Shown here piece after piece: positions 46,586 to 56,304 of a DNA stretch of 64,000 bases. The translations under genes were made by a program, and so were the position numbers. A model generated the notes under the pieces. That model saw only the letters and a program-made list of their open reading frames with translations, was not told where the DNA came from and ran no database searches. The stretch comes from Dactylonectria macrodidyma (Eukaryota; Ascomycota; Sordariomycetes; Hypocreales; Nectriaceae): the NCBI GenBank assembly GCA_020744425.1, contig JAGMUV010000042.1:1-64000 (forward strand), written 5' to 3'. The number at the start of each line of letters is the position of its first letter. The stretch's first letter is position 1.

Positions 46586-47500
46586 ATGGAGGCACCATGC
46601 AATGAGTGTATCAAGGTGTGTTTCCAATCATCGCTGCAATGCGTTCGTTACTAGTGGTCCCAACTAAAGAACCGTTCACAGGGTTCCATCCACAAGGGCC
46701 AGCCTCAAGGGACAGAGGAGCCGATCCATGGCCTCAACACCTACGTCGTGGGCAATCGGACCAACCCGCGTGCCATCGTCGTCATGTACTCGGATGTCTT
46801 CGGCCTGACACTGCCCAATAACAAGCTGATCGCCGACGCTTACGCCCGTGGCGGGGAGTATCTGGTATACCTGCCAGACTTCTTCGAGGGCGACCCGGTC
46901 CACCTCGCGATGGCCGACGTGCTCATCCCCGTCGACGCGGCAAATCAGTCGACTTTTTCCAAGTATACGGGCCTGCTCGCGAATGCGCCCTCATTCCTCC
47001 TGTGGATGTCCAGGCACAGGCAAGGTCCGACAGAAAAAGTATGCGTCGACTTCCTTCAGAAGCTGAGGCGCAGCACCCCGAGGACCCTGAAGATCGGCAT
47101 GGTCGGGTTCTGCTGGGGTGGCAGGTATGCGATTCGGGCCGGGGTCAAAGCCCATGCCATTGAGATCGACGGCGCAGAGGTTCCCTTGGTTGATGCGGTG
47201 GTGGCATTGCATCCGAGCAACCTGGTGCTTCCAGATGACGTTGAGGACATGACAGTGCCTACCAGCTACGGGTGGGGCGTCGAGGATACTATTGTGAGCT
47301 TTGAGCAGAAGGCCAAGGTGGAAAAGATCCACGAGCAGGCAGCCAAGGCGAGGAAGTACGTCCCAGAGATGGAGCACAAGATTTACACGCCTGGCCGTCA
47401 CGGCTTTGGTGTGCGAGGCAATCCCGATGAGCCACTTGAGAGAGCATGTCTAGAGGGTGTGGAGGCTCAGGTCCTCGCTTGGTTCCGACGCTGGCTTTGA
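46586..47500 (+). CDS. Dienelactone hydrolase family protein
   Basis: Two exons, 46586-46615 and 46682-47500, are joined over a 66-nt intron (GTGTGT donor, CTAAC branch, CACAG). The product is 282 aa and starts MEAPCNECIKGSIHKGQPQG, the usual beginning of fungal DLH proteins. An alpha/beta hydrolase core follows: AIVVMYSDVFGL, then MVGFCWGGRYA with the nucleophile Cys in GFCWGG. VEDTIVS probably supplies the acid Asp and PGRHGFGVRG the catalytic His. The triad Cys-Asp-His is thus complete. Such enzymes open lactones or ester bonds in aromatic breakdown; in fungi they also occur in metabolite clusters. No signal peptide, so cytosolic. Its neighbours (secreted lactonase-like propeller upstream, Zn2Cys6 regulator downstream) suggest a common pathway, by inference only. 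Confidence 0.92.
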
Positions 47501-48360
47501 GATATGGCAATCTCGAAATCTCTTCAGACATACAAATTGACCTCGGATCGTTTCTGCATTCTCCTACTGAAAACCAGCCTCTCGGGGGTCATGATGGCCT
47601 CATCCCTGTTGAGGAGTGCCGGACGATCAAGTGTTGACGGTCGACATTGCGCACGAATTCCCAGTCTGTCGTGGAGTAGCGGACTGCGCGGGCGTAAGCC
47701 ATTCTGAAAATCCCGCTACCACTTTCTCAAATTGAAGCAGCACAGCCCCGACCGCATAATGGGATGCGTCTAAGCACAGGTAGGATGGTTGGTCCTCGCG
47801 GAATGCCTCAACTTGAAGTAGGCGTCGGTGCCTAGTGCAACCTGTCCCACGAGCCTGCTGTGACCACGGAATTGAACAAGGTAGATTGGTTGTTGTTGAG
47901 GTACAGGGGGGAGACTTTCCAGAGGTCTCTCCTCGACGACAATTGGTAAGAATTCAACAACCGTAAACCGGGTTGAATCCTACGGACTCCGCCGACCCAT
48001 ACACAAAAGTACTGATCGGCAACACACCTGCCTAGCATCGGTCCCGCTCAGCTTGATCCAATTGATTGGTTGCCGGGTAAAGACTGGAGATGGTCGTAAG
48101 CGAGTACGTATCTTAACTTTTACCCTGTCGTGAGGGTCTCTTCCGTAATTATCTGCAAGGCTATTTTGAATGATCGCATGCGCCGCCGGGCTCAAGCCAA
48201 CGCAATCGGGTCGACTCATTCATTGCATGCTTGGAATCAGCTGGCTCGAGGCCAATTCTCCCTTGAAGTTCGCTGTCCAGATTCTTGGCGCGTCACCAAG
48301 CTACCCTGCCTCGCTTCATCGGCCGGACTACAGACACAGACACACGAGCCACAGGGACCC
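47501..48360. other. Intergenic between hydrolase and regulator
   Basis: No gene seen. Open frames at 48130-48462 overlap the first exon of the regulator in other frames. The region presumably holds the regulator's promoter. Confidence 0.5.
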
Positions 48361-49929
48361 ATGGTGAACATAGGCGGACGGTCAAAGGGTTGCTCAACCT
48401 GTCGCAGGAGGCGCGTCAAGTGCGGTAAGTGCTCCGATGCCGAGGAGCAGAACGTTTTCTGAACAAGTGGCGTTGGAGACGAGAGCCGGCCTATCTGCAG
48501 GCGCTGTCAACGATGGAATTTCGAATGCGATGGCCCAAGAACCACCACGTTCATCCACGCGGAGGGCGTGACCTCTTCTGAGCGCCTTGTCGAACGGACA
48601 GGCTCAGCCACGCTTGGTATTAGGAGCGCTTCCGATCTTGCCAATCCGCGGCCACTGCTCCAAAGAGCGCTCGGGGTCGTTGGATTTGATGTCTTCATCT
48701 GCTACACTCGGGATCATCTGCTACGCGATGGCCTCATTGTATCTGTCATTGCAGATATCGAACCCCTCGACATGTTACGCAGCGAAAGTATTGTGGCCAA
48801 TCGTCGAGTCTCGCACCAGGCTCTTTTGAGCTTCGTTACGATCCTGTTTGGCGAGAAGCACCACCAAGTCGACATAGCCCGCCGCGGCTACGCCATGTAC
48901 AGCGTGGCCTTGACGCGGCTAAACGAAGCATTATCAGATACGACGCGACATAACAGTGACGAAATCATCGTTGCCGTCGCCACGTTGGCCATCTCCGAGT
49001 GCCTGGTGCCCAGCGGCAAGAACAACTACCTGAACCATATGATGGGACTACAGAGACTCATAGATCTCCAAGAACCAGGCGCTTTCTGGCCCAGCAAGCC
49101 TTACGGATTCCGCATCGGCGTGCGTTTCATGATTCTGTTTGCATCTATGCTGCTCAAGAACCCTTGCATCTTCGCAAGACCAGAGTGGAAGAGCGCCATG
49201 AGGGTCGGCGCTTCGCCCAAGCAGTTACAGGAACAGGCCCTGTATGATATTCTGGCAGATTGCACAGTCCTGCTGGCCAAGCGAGAGAATATAGTAGCGC
49301 GGGACCTTGATGTTGCAAGAGCCGCGCAGCAGGTGCGCGAAGTCGAAGACCAGGGGCGTGCTCTACATGCTCAGCTCTGCACCTGGAGAAGAAGCTGGGA
49401 TAGCGAGACAACGAGTGGCACATCTGGAATTTCCGCGACCTTTCCCGGTGTCGCATCGACGAGTAGCGCACCAGCGAGCGACTCGATACCGTCCATGATC
49501 ATCGGGACAAAGGTTCTGAGCCGCGCCATGGTGGTCGAGCTGATACTGTTCGACGTCGCCCTCGTCACCCTACTGCAAATACTTGTCTCGCTGCCTCGTG
49601 AGGCATTGCAAGGGCACAGCTTTCTCCGTGGCGCAACAGCCCCACAGAATGGTACCGAGTCAGCAAAAGAGGATTATGCTTCACAGGAACGGCTCGCTGC
49701 GTTGGAAGCTTGCCGCTGTGTTCGCTCCTACGTGGAGGGAGGTCAATACCTGGATGCGAGCGTCCCGCCAATACTGCACTGGGCTATAGCCACTGCTTTG
49801 AGGAGCCTTCACTGTGATACATCCGTTGAAGCTACTTGGCTCAGGGAACTGGTGACTCCGAAGGGTCAGCAGGTCGTTGCCGTCGGGCTTTGGAAGAATT
49901 ACCAGTGGCTCAGCTCTCTTACTAAGTAA
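48361..49929 (+). CDS. Zn2Cys6 transcription factor
   Basis: Two exons, 48361-48424 and 48479-49929, are joined in phase over a 54-nt intron (GTAAGT, GGAG acceptor) to give 504 aa. The intron splits the binuclear zinc cluster: GCSTCRRRRVKC before it and DESRPICRRCQRWNFEC after it, restoring all six cysteines. A basic region and a fungal-specific regulatory domain follow (LGVVGFDVFICYTRDHLL, HQALLSFVTILFGEKHHQ, LNEALSDTTRH, ISECLVPSGKNNYLNHMMGLQRLI), of the type often called fungal transcription factor domain 2. It should be nuclear. As the only regulator near the lactonase-like and dienelactone hydrolase genes it is a candidate pathway-specific activator. Confidence 0.93.
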
Positions 49930-51627
49930 CTGTAAGTTATTTACAATAGTGTATAATACTGTGCTCTCTTTAAACTTAGAATTCCACTTCTACACTGCTA
50001 ACTCTAGTAGTCGATAACTCTTTAGTAACTTATTTAGATAATTACTTATACCTGAGGATAGCTTATTGTTAGATCCGATACGGCTAATTCGATCAGGGAC
50101 TTCAATAGAGGGTCAACTGTGGAGACCCAAAGATGATGATTGTATTGTCTAGGATGCCTCCGGCCCCCTCTTTTCCTGTGAGGGGTTTTATGTCATCTCA
50201 CGCCCTCTAACTTAGATCAGGATATTGATGAGCGCTGTGCCGCTTACGGTGACTGCTCATATAAGGCATGCCGAGTCCCAGGAAGTAGGGGGACAGCCGG
50301 CCGTAAAGGTTGCGGCACACAAAGCGCCACGCATGAAGCCCTGGTTGCGCTCTACCGCCAGGGCGGTAAGGTACCACATAATGCCCGTCACTTAGCAGGT
50401 ATGAGTGTCCGGGTGAGTCTGGCGAGCCGCGCCCCGCCGCAGTTCATCGGCCGGGTATGGTGAGGCCATAATAGCGCGCACGTCTTGGGCACCTTGTGCC
50501 ACCAGTGCGCGAATCTCGGCCTCGCGGGGAGCCACGTTGGCGAGGCGATCCATGACTGGACGTGTTCGAAACGGCGGCCTCCAAAAAGGGATGCGGTCGG
50601 GCTGCCTACACAAGATCGATTTGAGGCCTGTTACCTGCGTTTGAATTCTTTTTTCGCTACACTCATCTCATCCCAATCAGTTGCTACTAGTAACTGGAGA
50701 GATGACAGAAAAGAGGGACAATCGGCTGCTAGTAGGGAGAGATGACAGAAGAGGAGACCGGCCCCCTACTTTCCTCAGCTACTAGTCTCCGTGCCCCTTA
50801 AATGCAGCAGGCGCTTGGTAGTAAATATTTACAGGTGCCTGGACGGAAACGCCCAAGGGGTTGAAAGTAAGCGCCGCGGCCAGTCTATCTAGACGGTGAT
50901 TTCTCGACGTCTACTCGCTCTTACTGAAGTCGCTGTCTCCGCGGGCAACAACCCAGTGTACGTGGTATTTTGGAAGGGACGGAAACTGCAAACCAGGTCC
51001 AGTTCTAGGCCTTGGTCTGACTCTAAAAAGGAGGCCACCTTCTCCCCTTCACTCGTTCCTCAGATAATCTGCTTATCCTGATGTAGTTTTCTATTTTTAG
51101 TGGTTATATTAGCAAAGGAAGATAGTGGTTAGAGCTGCCCGAGTTCAGAGTTTTCTTCCCCGAGCTGCGAGCTCAGCTTACTCTTCTTACGTAGTAGCCG
51201 GAATTGCATTCGGCCTTGCTTTCCCTACAAAGGCAAGCTTTTTTATTTTAGTGCTACCTTCAGGGGTTCGAATTTAGGCTAGTCTCCTTGTTCACTGTAA
51301 TTTCCCAATCGCATTGAGAAACGTCTGAGAAGGCTGTCCAGCCCAATTAACCGAGACCGCTATCGCTGCACTTCGCCCCGCTGAATGGATACCTTAGTTC
51401 TTATTTTAGTACTGCTATCCAATTGACTTTCAATGGCCCTCCATACAAGAAGTAAGACGGGACGAGTATACACCGTGCTTATAGAGCACTTCAGCATCAT
51501 AACCTACAACCTCTTCGATATGAAGAATACATAGCCCCTCAAGACCCAAGCATGAGATAAACATAACAGTCTGTAACTCATAACACCATCATCACAAACA
51601 TTTTCTCTCAGAGCACTCGCGTTTACT
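49930..51627. other. Intergenic, possible minus-strand relic near 50.3-50.6 kb
   Basis: On the minus strand around 50260-50613, one frame reads DRLANVAPREAEIRALVAQG and, after a stop, MWYLTALAVERNQGFMRGAL, which looks like remains of a protein. No family was recognised. The rest shows nothing. Confidence 0.35.
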
Positions 51628-51954
51628 ATGAAGTTCACAGGCATAGCCTTAGCTCTGGTCCTTGCAACCAATGCTCAGGCTTAGAACCTCGAATTTTATT
51701 CCAAGTTCAAACATGTCAAGACCCACGGAACTGAGAGAGGCGTCTGTCACAACCTCAAATCCAGCTACAACGAGAAGACAACGATGATTTACTTCAACCC
51801 TTCGACTCCTTCCTGGCCGGATCCAAAAGGATATACTGCGTACAGTAAAGCCGACTGCACAGGCAATAAATACTTCGGATCGTCCGGGTGGCAATACCCG
51901 GACGATAATGGCGATGGAACCCGGTTTAGGAGCTACAGGGTCACTAAAAACTAA
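51628..51954 (+). pseudogene. Small secreted protein with one in-frame TAG
   Basis: From ATG 51628 a signal peptide MKFTGIALALVLATNAQA is followed at codon 19 by TAG (51682-51684). The same frame then stays open for 89 codons: NLEFYSKFKHVKTHGTERGV, a Cys, KADCTGNKYFGSSG, and ends YRVTKN before TAA at 51952-51954. One C-to-T change (CAG to TAG, Gln to stop) at the signal cleavage point accounts for the break. The mature part has two visible Cys and resembles small secreted effector-like proteins; no family was recognised. The gene may be a recent pseudogene, or this allele may be silent while others are intact. Confidence 0.65.
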
Positions 51955-52530
51955 ATGACTATGTGTCCTCACGGGATTTCTGACTGTAGAGGTCGCATAA
52001 GCTAGGCTATTCGGGATCAGCAAGGCTAGAACAGAGATAGGAGAATGACAAGACGTATTGTTGGATAATCCCTATTCAGACCGCGGCATTGTACTTGCAC
52101 TTACAAGCGAAGTAGGTTCGTTGCCACTGCTATTCTTTTCAGCATTCCCACGGGGTGGTTTTGGTGGTTTCTTAACGTCTGAACAAATTATGCGATCTGA
52201 ACCGGCATATCCAGTGAAGGGCTCCCACGTCTGCACCGTCGAGCTGCAATTCCTTAAGATTGCAGGTTCCCGCATTAGCGCCTTTAATAGGATTGATGCT
52301 TAATACAGGCTTCTCTAGTGGTTTATATACTTGCATTAGGTTTTGCAGCTGATTGTACTTAAGACCAGACTGTCATAAGAAAATATCTAGCTAAGATATT
52401 AAGACAGTTATTTAAAGGCTACCCGTAATTATTAAGTCCTTATTACTAAGGTCTGGGATACTATTATTTACATCCAGCGCCTCTTTATTAAAACTCTAAA
52501 GATTCTATAAGCTACTTAAAGGAGCGTCTG
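51955..52530. other. Intergenic, no gene seen
   Basis: Composition becomes AT-rich after 52320. No ORF of note. Confidence 0.45.
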
Positions 52531-52684
52531 TATGACGATTAGTACACTGCCCTGGGCTCGTGAGTCTAGGGTAGGCTAGGAACCTGATTTAAGGGTTTAT
52601 ATAATAATGAATTAAGCGTATTATACTTAAATAATATTAGTTATATCTAGTAATAGTAAAGTCTAAAGTACTTAATATAACTAG
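52531..52684. repeat. Truncated LTR of the 59890 family
   Basis: From TATGACGATTAGTACACTGCCC this aligns with the first 155 bp of the solo LTR at 59890 (TGTGACGATCGGTACACTGCCC), including CTCGTGAGTCTAGGGTAGGCT and TTATATAATAATGAAT. Differences are mostly C-to-T and G-to-A. The match ends near 52684, where unrelated sequence begins, so the right part is missing. Confidence 0.85.
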
Positions 52685-52689
52685 CACAC

Positions 52690-53330
52690 ACAGAGCAGTC
52701 AGGAGGTCAAAAAACCACATAAAGAGTAAAATTTAATTAAATTTCTAGAAACTTTCTCTAAAGCATTATTTATTAATTGAGGATTGGGCCTGTTTTTGGG
52801 GACATTAAAAATTGGATTTTGTATAGGAGGGTCAAATTTTTGGTGATGCATTAGGTGGGGGTGTCCATTAGGTGGGGCCGGATGGTAGCGTATAACGACA
52901 CCCAATTCATTTGCAAATGTCGCCGACCAGTGTAGCATGAATGGGGTCAACACTACACTGTTATCGGGTGCCGGTGGAGGTGCAATAAACGAGGGAGTGG
53001 ATGAAACGAAACCCAAGGTCATAACATTCCACGTGAAGCAGGCAGACGATCCAATGAGGCAAGATCTCGTAGCCATTACCGACCTTGTCGGCCCATTGTC
53101 AGGGAAGCCATGTTGGGATCTCCTGTGCGCGACCCTGGCTACAGACCAACAACTCTCTGTGTTGGCTTCAATGAAGCTAGCGGATTCCTCCTGATAAACC
53201 AAAATCTGCGAGTGAGCAACGCACGCCGGTTCAATGCGTGCCTCGAGTATTTGCGGAATGCACAATCTTGGAACGAAGCTTTGGTGTACACGTTTGAAGA
53301 CGTAACCGGAGTTTAGATAACAAAATGTCA
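52690..53330. other. Unresolved coding-like stretch
   Basis: A minus-strand frame of 188 codons (52699-53265) and plus-strand frames at 52937-53194 and 53110-53316 overlap. The plus frames read protein-like (KPKVITFHVKQADDPM, then NEASGFLLINQNLRVSNARRF in the next frame), suggesting a plus gene broken or spliced near 53150. No domain was recognised on either strand, so no gene is called. Confidence 0.35.
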
Positions 53331-54720
53331 GAATCCAAGGTAGTCAGTCCTAGGAAGCTGCAGCGTTTTCATTTATCTCTCTTTCTTTTCTTGGCGAGCG
53401 CTCGCGGGATCAGTCATGGTCATGCTGCGCCTGGGTGGTGTCGCAGTTGATCAACCGTGGGTTGTCGGCGTAGCCACGCCGGTGTACATGGCTTTGCCGT
53501 TCAAGGTGGTGACCGTAAATATGGGAGGTTTTTAAGATGTAAATGGCCATTTTTACTTTTCGAAGCTCGAGATTGCGTGTTCGGGCCAATCACGAAATAT
53601 ATCAGACAGGATGGAATAGTTAAGACAGCTTGGTGACGATGGAAGATCTTGTCTTTTTCCCCTGTCTAGAGAGGAAGGGAGCTAGCTATGTATCCCTAGG
53701 GATCCGGCTGACCTGGACACGCTTGAACCGATGAGGCCGTCGCAAGCCGTCTATCTAGGCTGTTGAGGACGAACTAGGTTGTTGAGGCCTGTCTAGGTTG
53801 TTGAGGGTGGACTAGGTTTGAAGTCTCCTTCTAGGTTCAAAGGAAACCACGGTACGGATCCGGTCCTATGCACAGCTAACTTTCCTATCAGTCCGTCTGA
53901 TAAAATACATGCCTAATTTTTATTTGAGCCTCCTCTGGATTAACAGAGAATCCATTACACAGGGGCCATGCAAACAGGAAGAGATTGCCTTTCAGGCCAT
54001 GTATTTAGTCTGTAGCCGGAGCAAAAGCCCAATTGCGCTACTAGCTAAACGGAGGAGGACCTAACGCTCTTGGAGGAAATGCTGGGTAGCCGGCTCAAAG
54101 GTAGGAGTGAGGGTCCATGCGAACTCTGTTGGGCGCTGTCATGGTGCTCCAAGACATATCGGAATCCTTCAGAGGGGACTTTTCTTCTCGCATTTTGCAG
54201 TTTGCCCATCGTAAATATGACAAAACTCACTTTTCTCTGTCCCTTATTCGCCTCCAGACAAGAGAATGTCCATCATGAAGCTAGAGTCACTATCAGGAGT
54301 CACAAGGCCATCTTTTATCATGCTGGTCTAACGGGCCAACGGCGGACAACGGAGAGACTAAAGGGACAGAGGAAAGTCGACATGGTTAGGCCAAGCGAGG
54401 TGTGACAGGAATTAAGGAGCGAAGACTCTTTCACCTTGCTCGGCTGGCTCAGGGCTCGGTAGTACCCTCAGTCGCTGTCCTCTAATTATGCTGGAGACTA
54501 TCATGGAAGAGCTCGGGTAAGCTGGCCAGGGATCTCCACGTTCTTGCATCAGAGCTGCGAATGTAACTGCGGATCCAGTAGCAACCACGCACAGCGTAAT
54601 CACAGTTGGGTCTAGAACTTTGTCCTCCGGGTTGGCGCTAATTGAGGCTGGATTTGGCCTCTTGAATGCGGCCCTAAGTCAGCAGGCGCACAACGCAGCT
54701 TACGAGGATTGGGCGATGCT
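53331..54720. other. Intergenic with short repeat
   Basis: At about 53753-53815, CTAGG(T/C)TGTTGAGG occurs three times at 25-30 bp spacing. No gene was recognised; frames at 54070-54405 and 54412-54603 are featureless. Confidence 0.45.
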
Positions 54721-54724
54721 CCCC

Positions 54725-55307
54725 TTAACCATAATCCATTAAAAATGACCAGTAGCAGCAGAGCAATACCAACAGCAGAAATTACCTCTAAAATTGAAGT
54801 CCAAATACAAGAATCTAGACCCTTTATGAGAGCAAAGTTATCATCAGCATAACCATAATTAAACCATTACATTCTTCTCCTATAACGCCGATTTCATCCA
54901 TATTGTGCCGATTTTCCTTAGGGATCCGTTTTATCCCAGGCAAAGTAAATCTATTAAAAGAAATTCCTTAATACACTCAGTGGTTGTTCCGTTAGAACGG
55001 CTAAAATCAATAACCTTGCCTTTCACAGTCTTCAGGGAGGGATTTCTTGGCAGAAATCCCTCCATCCAATGTCTCTCGAGGTGTTCATCGATGCAGTTAT
55101 TCTATAGGGCCCTCTGTGCGAATTCTTTGACCTGTTCATGCATTGGAGGAAAGCCTAGGCCTCGCTGGGCAGAAGCCCAGTCAACAAGATGCTTTCTTGC
55201 ACCAGCGTAAGGCGTATGTCCCACTTGGCCGCAGCTGCTTTCACATTTCCAGTCGTGACAGCCTTGTCAATGGCGGCTTGGAGTTGATCTTTTGTATATA
55301 TTGGCAT
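54725..55307 (-). pseudogene. Relic of a pogo/Fot1-type transposase
   Basis: Starting at ATG 55307 on the minus strand, the sequence reads MPIYTKDQLQAAIDKAVTTG, a pogo-type helix-turn-helix N-terminus. After a frame change come HLVDWASAQRGLGFPPMHEQ, RHWMEGFLPRNPSLKTVKGK and NGTTTECIKEFL, the CENP-B-like DNA-binding region of fungal Tc1/mariner-superfamily transposases. Further on CIWTSILEVISAVGIALLLL matches the WTS..E.ISA.G...PP.VIF block of the DDE domain. Stops and frameshifts are frequent and the 3' half is absent beyond about 54725. The element is dead. A short hairpin (AGGGATTTCT/AGAAATCCCT) at 55033-55056 falls inside the coding part. Confidence 0.75.
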
Positions 55308-56084
55308 CGTTGATTCCGAATCTTCAATTGGAATTTGATTTGGGGCACTGTATCGCGAGAAATCGCGGAGTGTTCAATTTGCAAGATGGTGATGATGACG
55401 CCAAATTCGCGGTGTGCGTCGTGGCGGTTAGGCGGGGTCGGGCGTTAGTGCTGGGATGTCCCTTCCGTCGGAAGCCGGCATTCTGACGTGTGCCGCTCAG
55501 AATGCCTCAAGAGGTTAGGGCCAGCACGTTCCACAGGGCCATGGAGCTGTCACCAGGGGCCTCAGCTTCAGCCTTTTTCGGCCTAGGTTGCTAATTGGGT
55601 GCAGCCGCTCACGCTGTTTGGAGGCAACCCCGCTTTGAACCGGCCCAAATCCAGAACAAGGCACGCCTGCAGGGCCAATATCCAATGACTTATATTTGTC
55701 TCCGCCTCAACGCTAACCATCGAACTTATTCCTCATGCCGGCAGCCCTACGTGGCCGATGCCCCGCTTGAACCGCCCCAAATCCAGAACAAGATGGGCCT
55801 GCAGGGCCAATATCTCATGACTTATATTTGTCTCTGCCTTAACGCTAACCATAGAACCTTAATCTCATGCTGGCAGGCCTAGAGAATCCTGACTTCCTAA
55901 GATAGACTTGAGAAACCTAAAATGTGCCTAAAAACGACTTAGCTTGGTTTAAGACTCTTGAGCTTGATGGATAGTGGTGTGGAAGCTCTGTTTGTACATG
56001 ACACCATGGAGGCTGAGCAGGCGTAGACTAAGTTATTAGCATATGCAAACCACACTGATGGCTTGATCTGGTAGTAGGATAATC
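55308..56084. other. Intergenic with tandem duplication
   Basis: Besides the duplication at 55628-55880 no gene was seen. An ATG-less open frame (55595-55882) simply reads through the two repeat units. Confidence 0.45.
55628..55880. repeat. Tandem duplication, about 133 bp x 2 (second unit shorter)
   Basis: Both units start CCCCGCTTTGAACC/CCCCGCTTGAACC and share CCAAATCCAGAACAAG, CTGCAGGGCCAATAT and ATGACTTATATTTGTCTC in order. The copies begin at 55628 and 55761. They differ by single bases including a 1-bp deletion. Confidence 0.85.
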
Positions 56085-56304
56085 TGTTGCATCTGATAGG
56101 AAGGGTGCATTGTGATGTAAGTAGAAGCTCTTGATTTCTATCTAACTGAGGGCTCGCGGCAGACCTATTTGTAGGTTGCCCTCATAGCTATGATAAGGTT
56201 CTCGGTAGACCGGATCCCAAGGGATCCGGGTCTTTGAGACCGGTTTACTAGAGATCCGAGCCTTTGAGACTGAAGACCAGTCTTAACAGTTGATAGATGT
56301 GACA
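56085..56304. repeat. Solo LTR, 220 bp, TSD TAATC, inserted in a hairpin loop
   Basis: Second copy of the 15418 family: TGTTGCATCTGATAGG at the left end and ATAGATGTGACA at the right. The 5-bp duplication TAATC flanks it (56080-56084 and 56305-56309). Removing the element restores CTGGTAGTAGGA-TAATCCC-TCCTACTACCAG, a perfect 12-bp inverted repeat with the target in its loop. It is less mutated than the copy at 15418. Confidence 0.92.

Noticed and set aside
51255..51300. Box-B-like GGGGTTCGAATTT
   Set aside because: Isolated match; the stem next to it does not pair.
52699..53265. 188-codon minus-strand frame
   Set aside because: It runs across a change from ordinary to AT-rich DNA without change in supposed coding character, and competing plus-strand frames look equally good.
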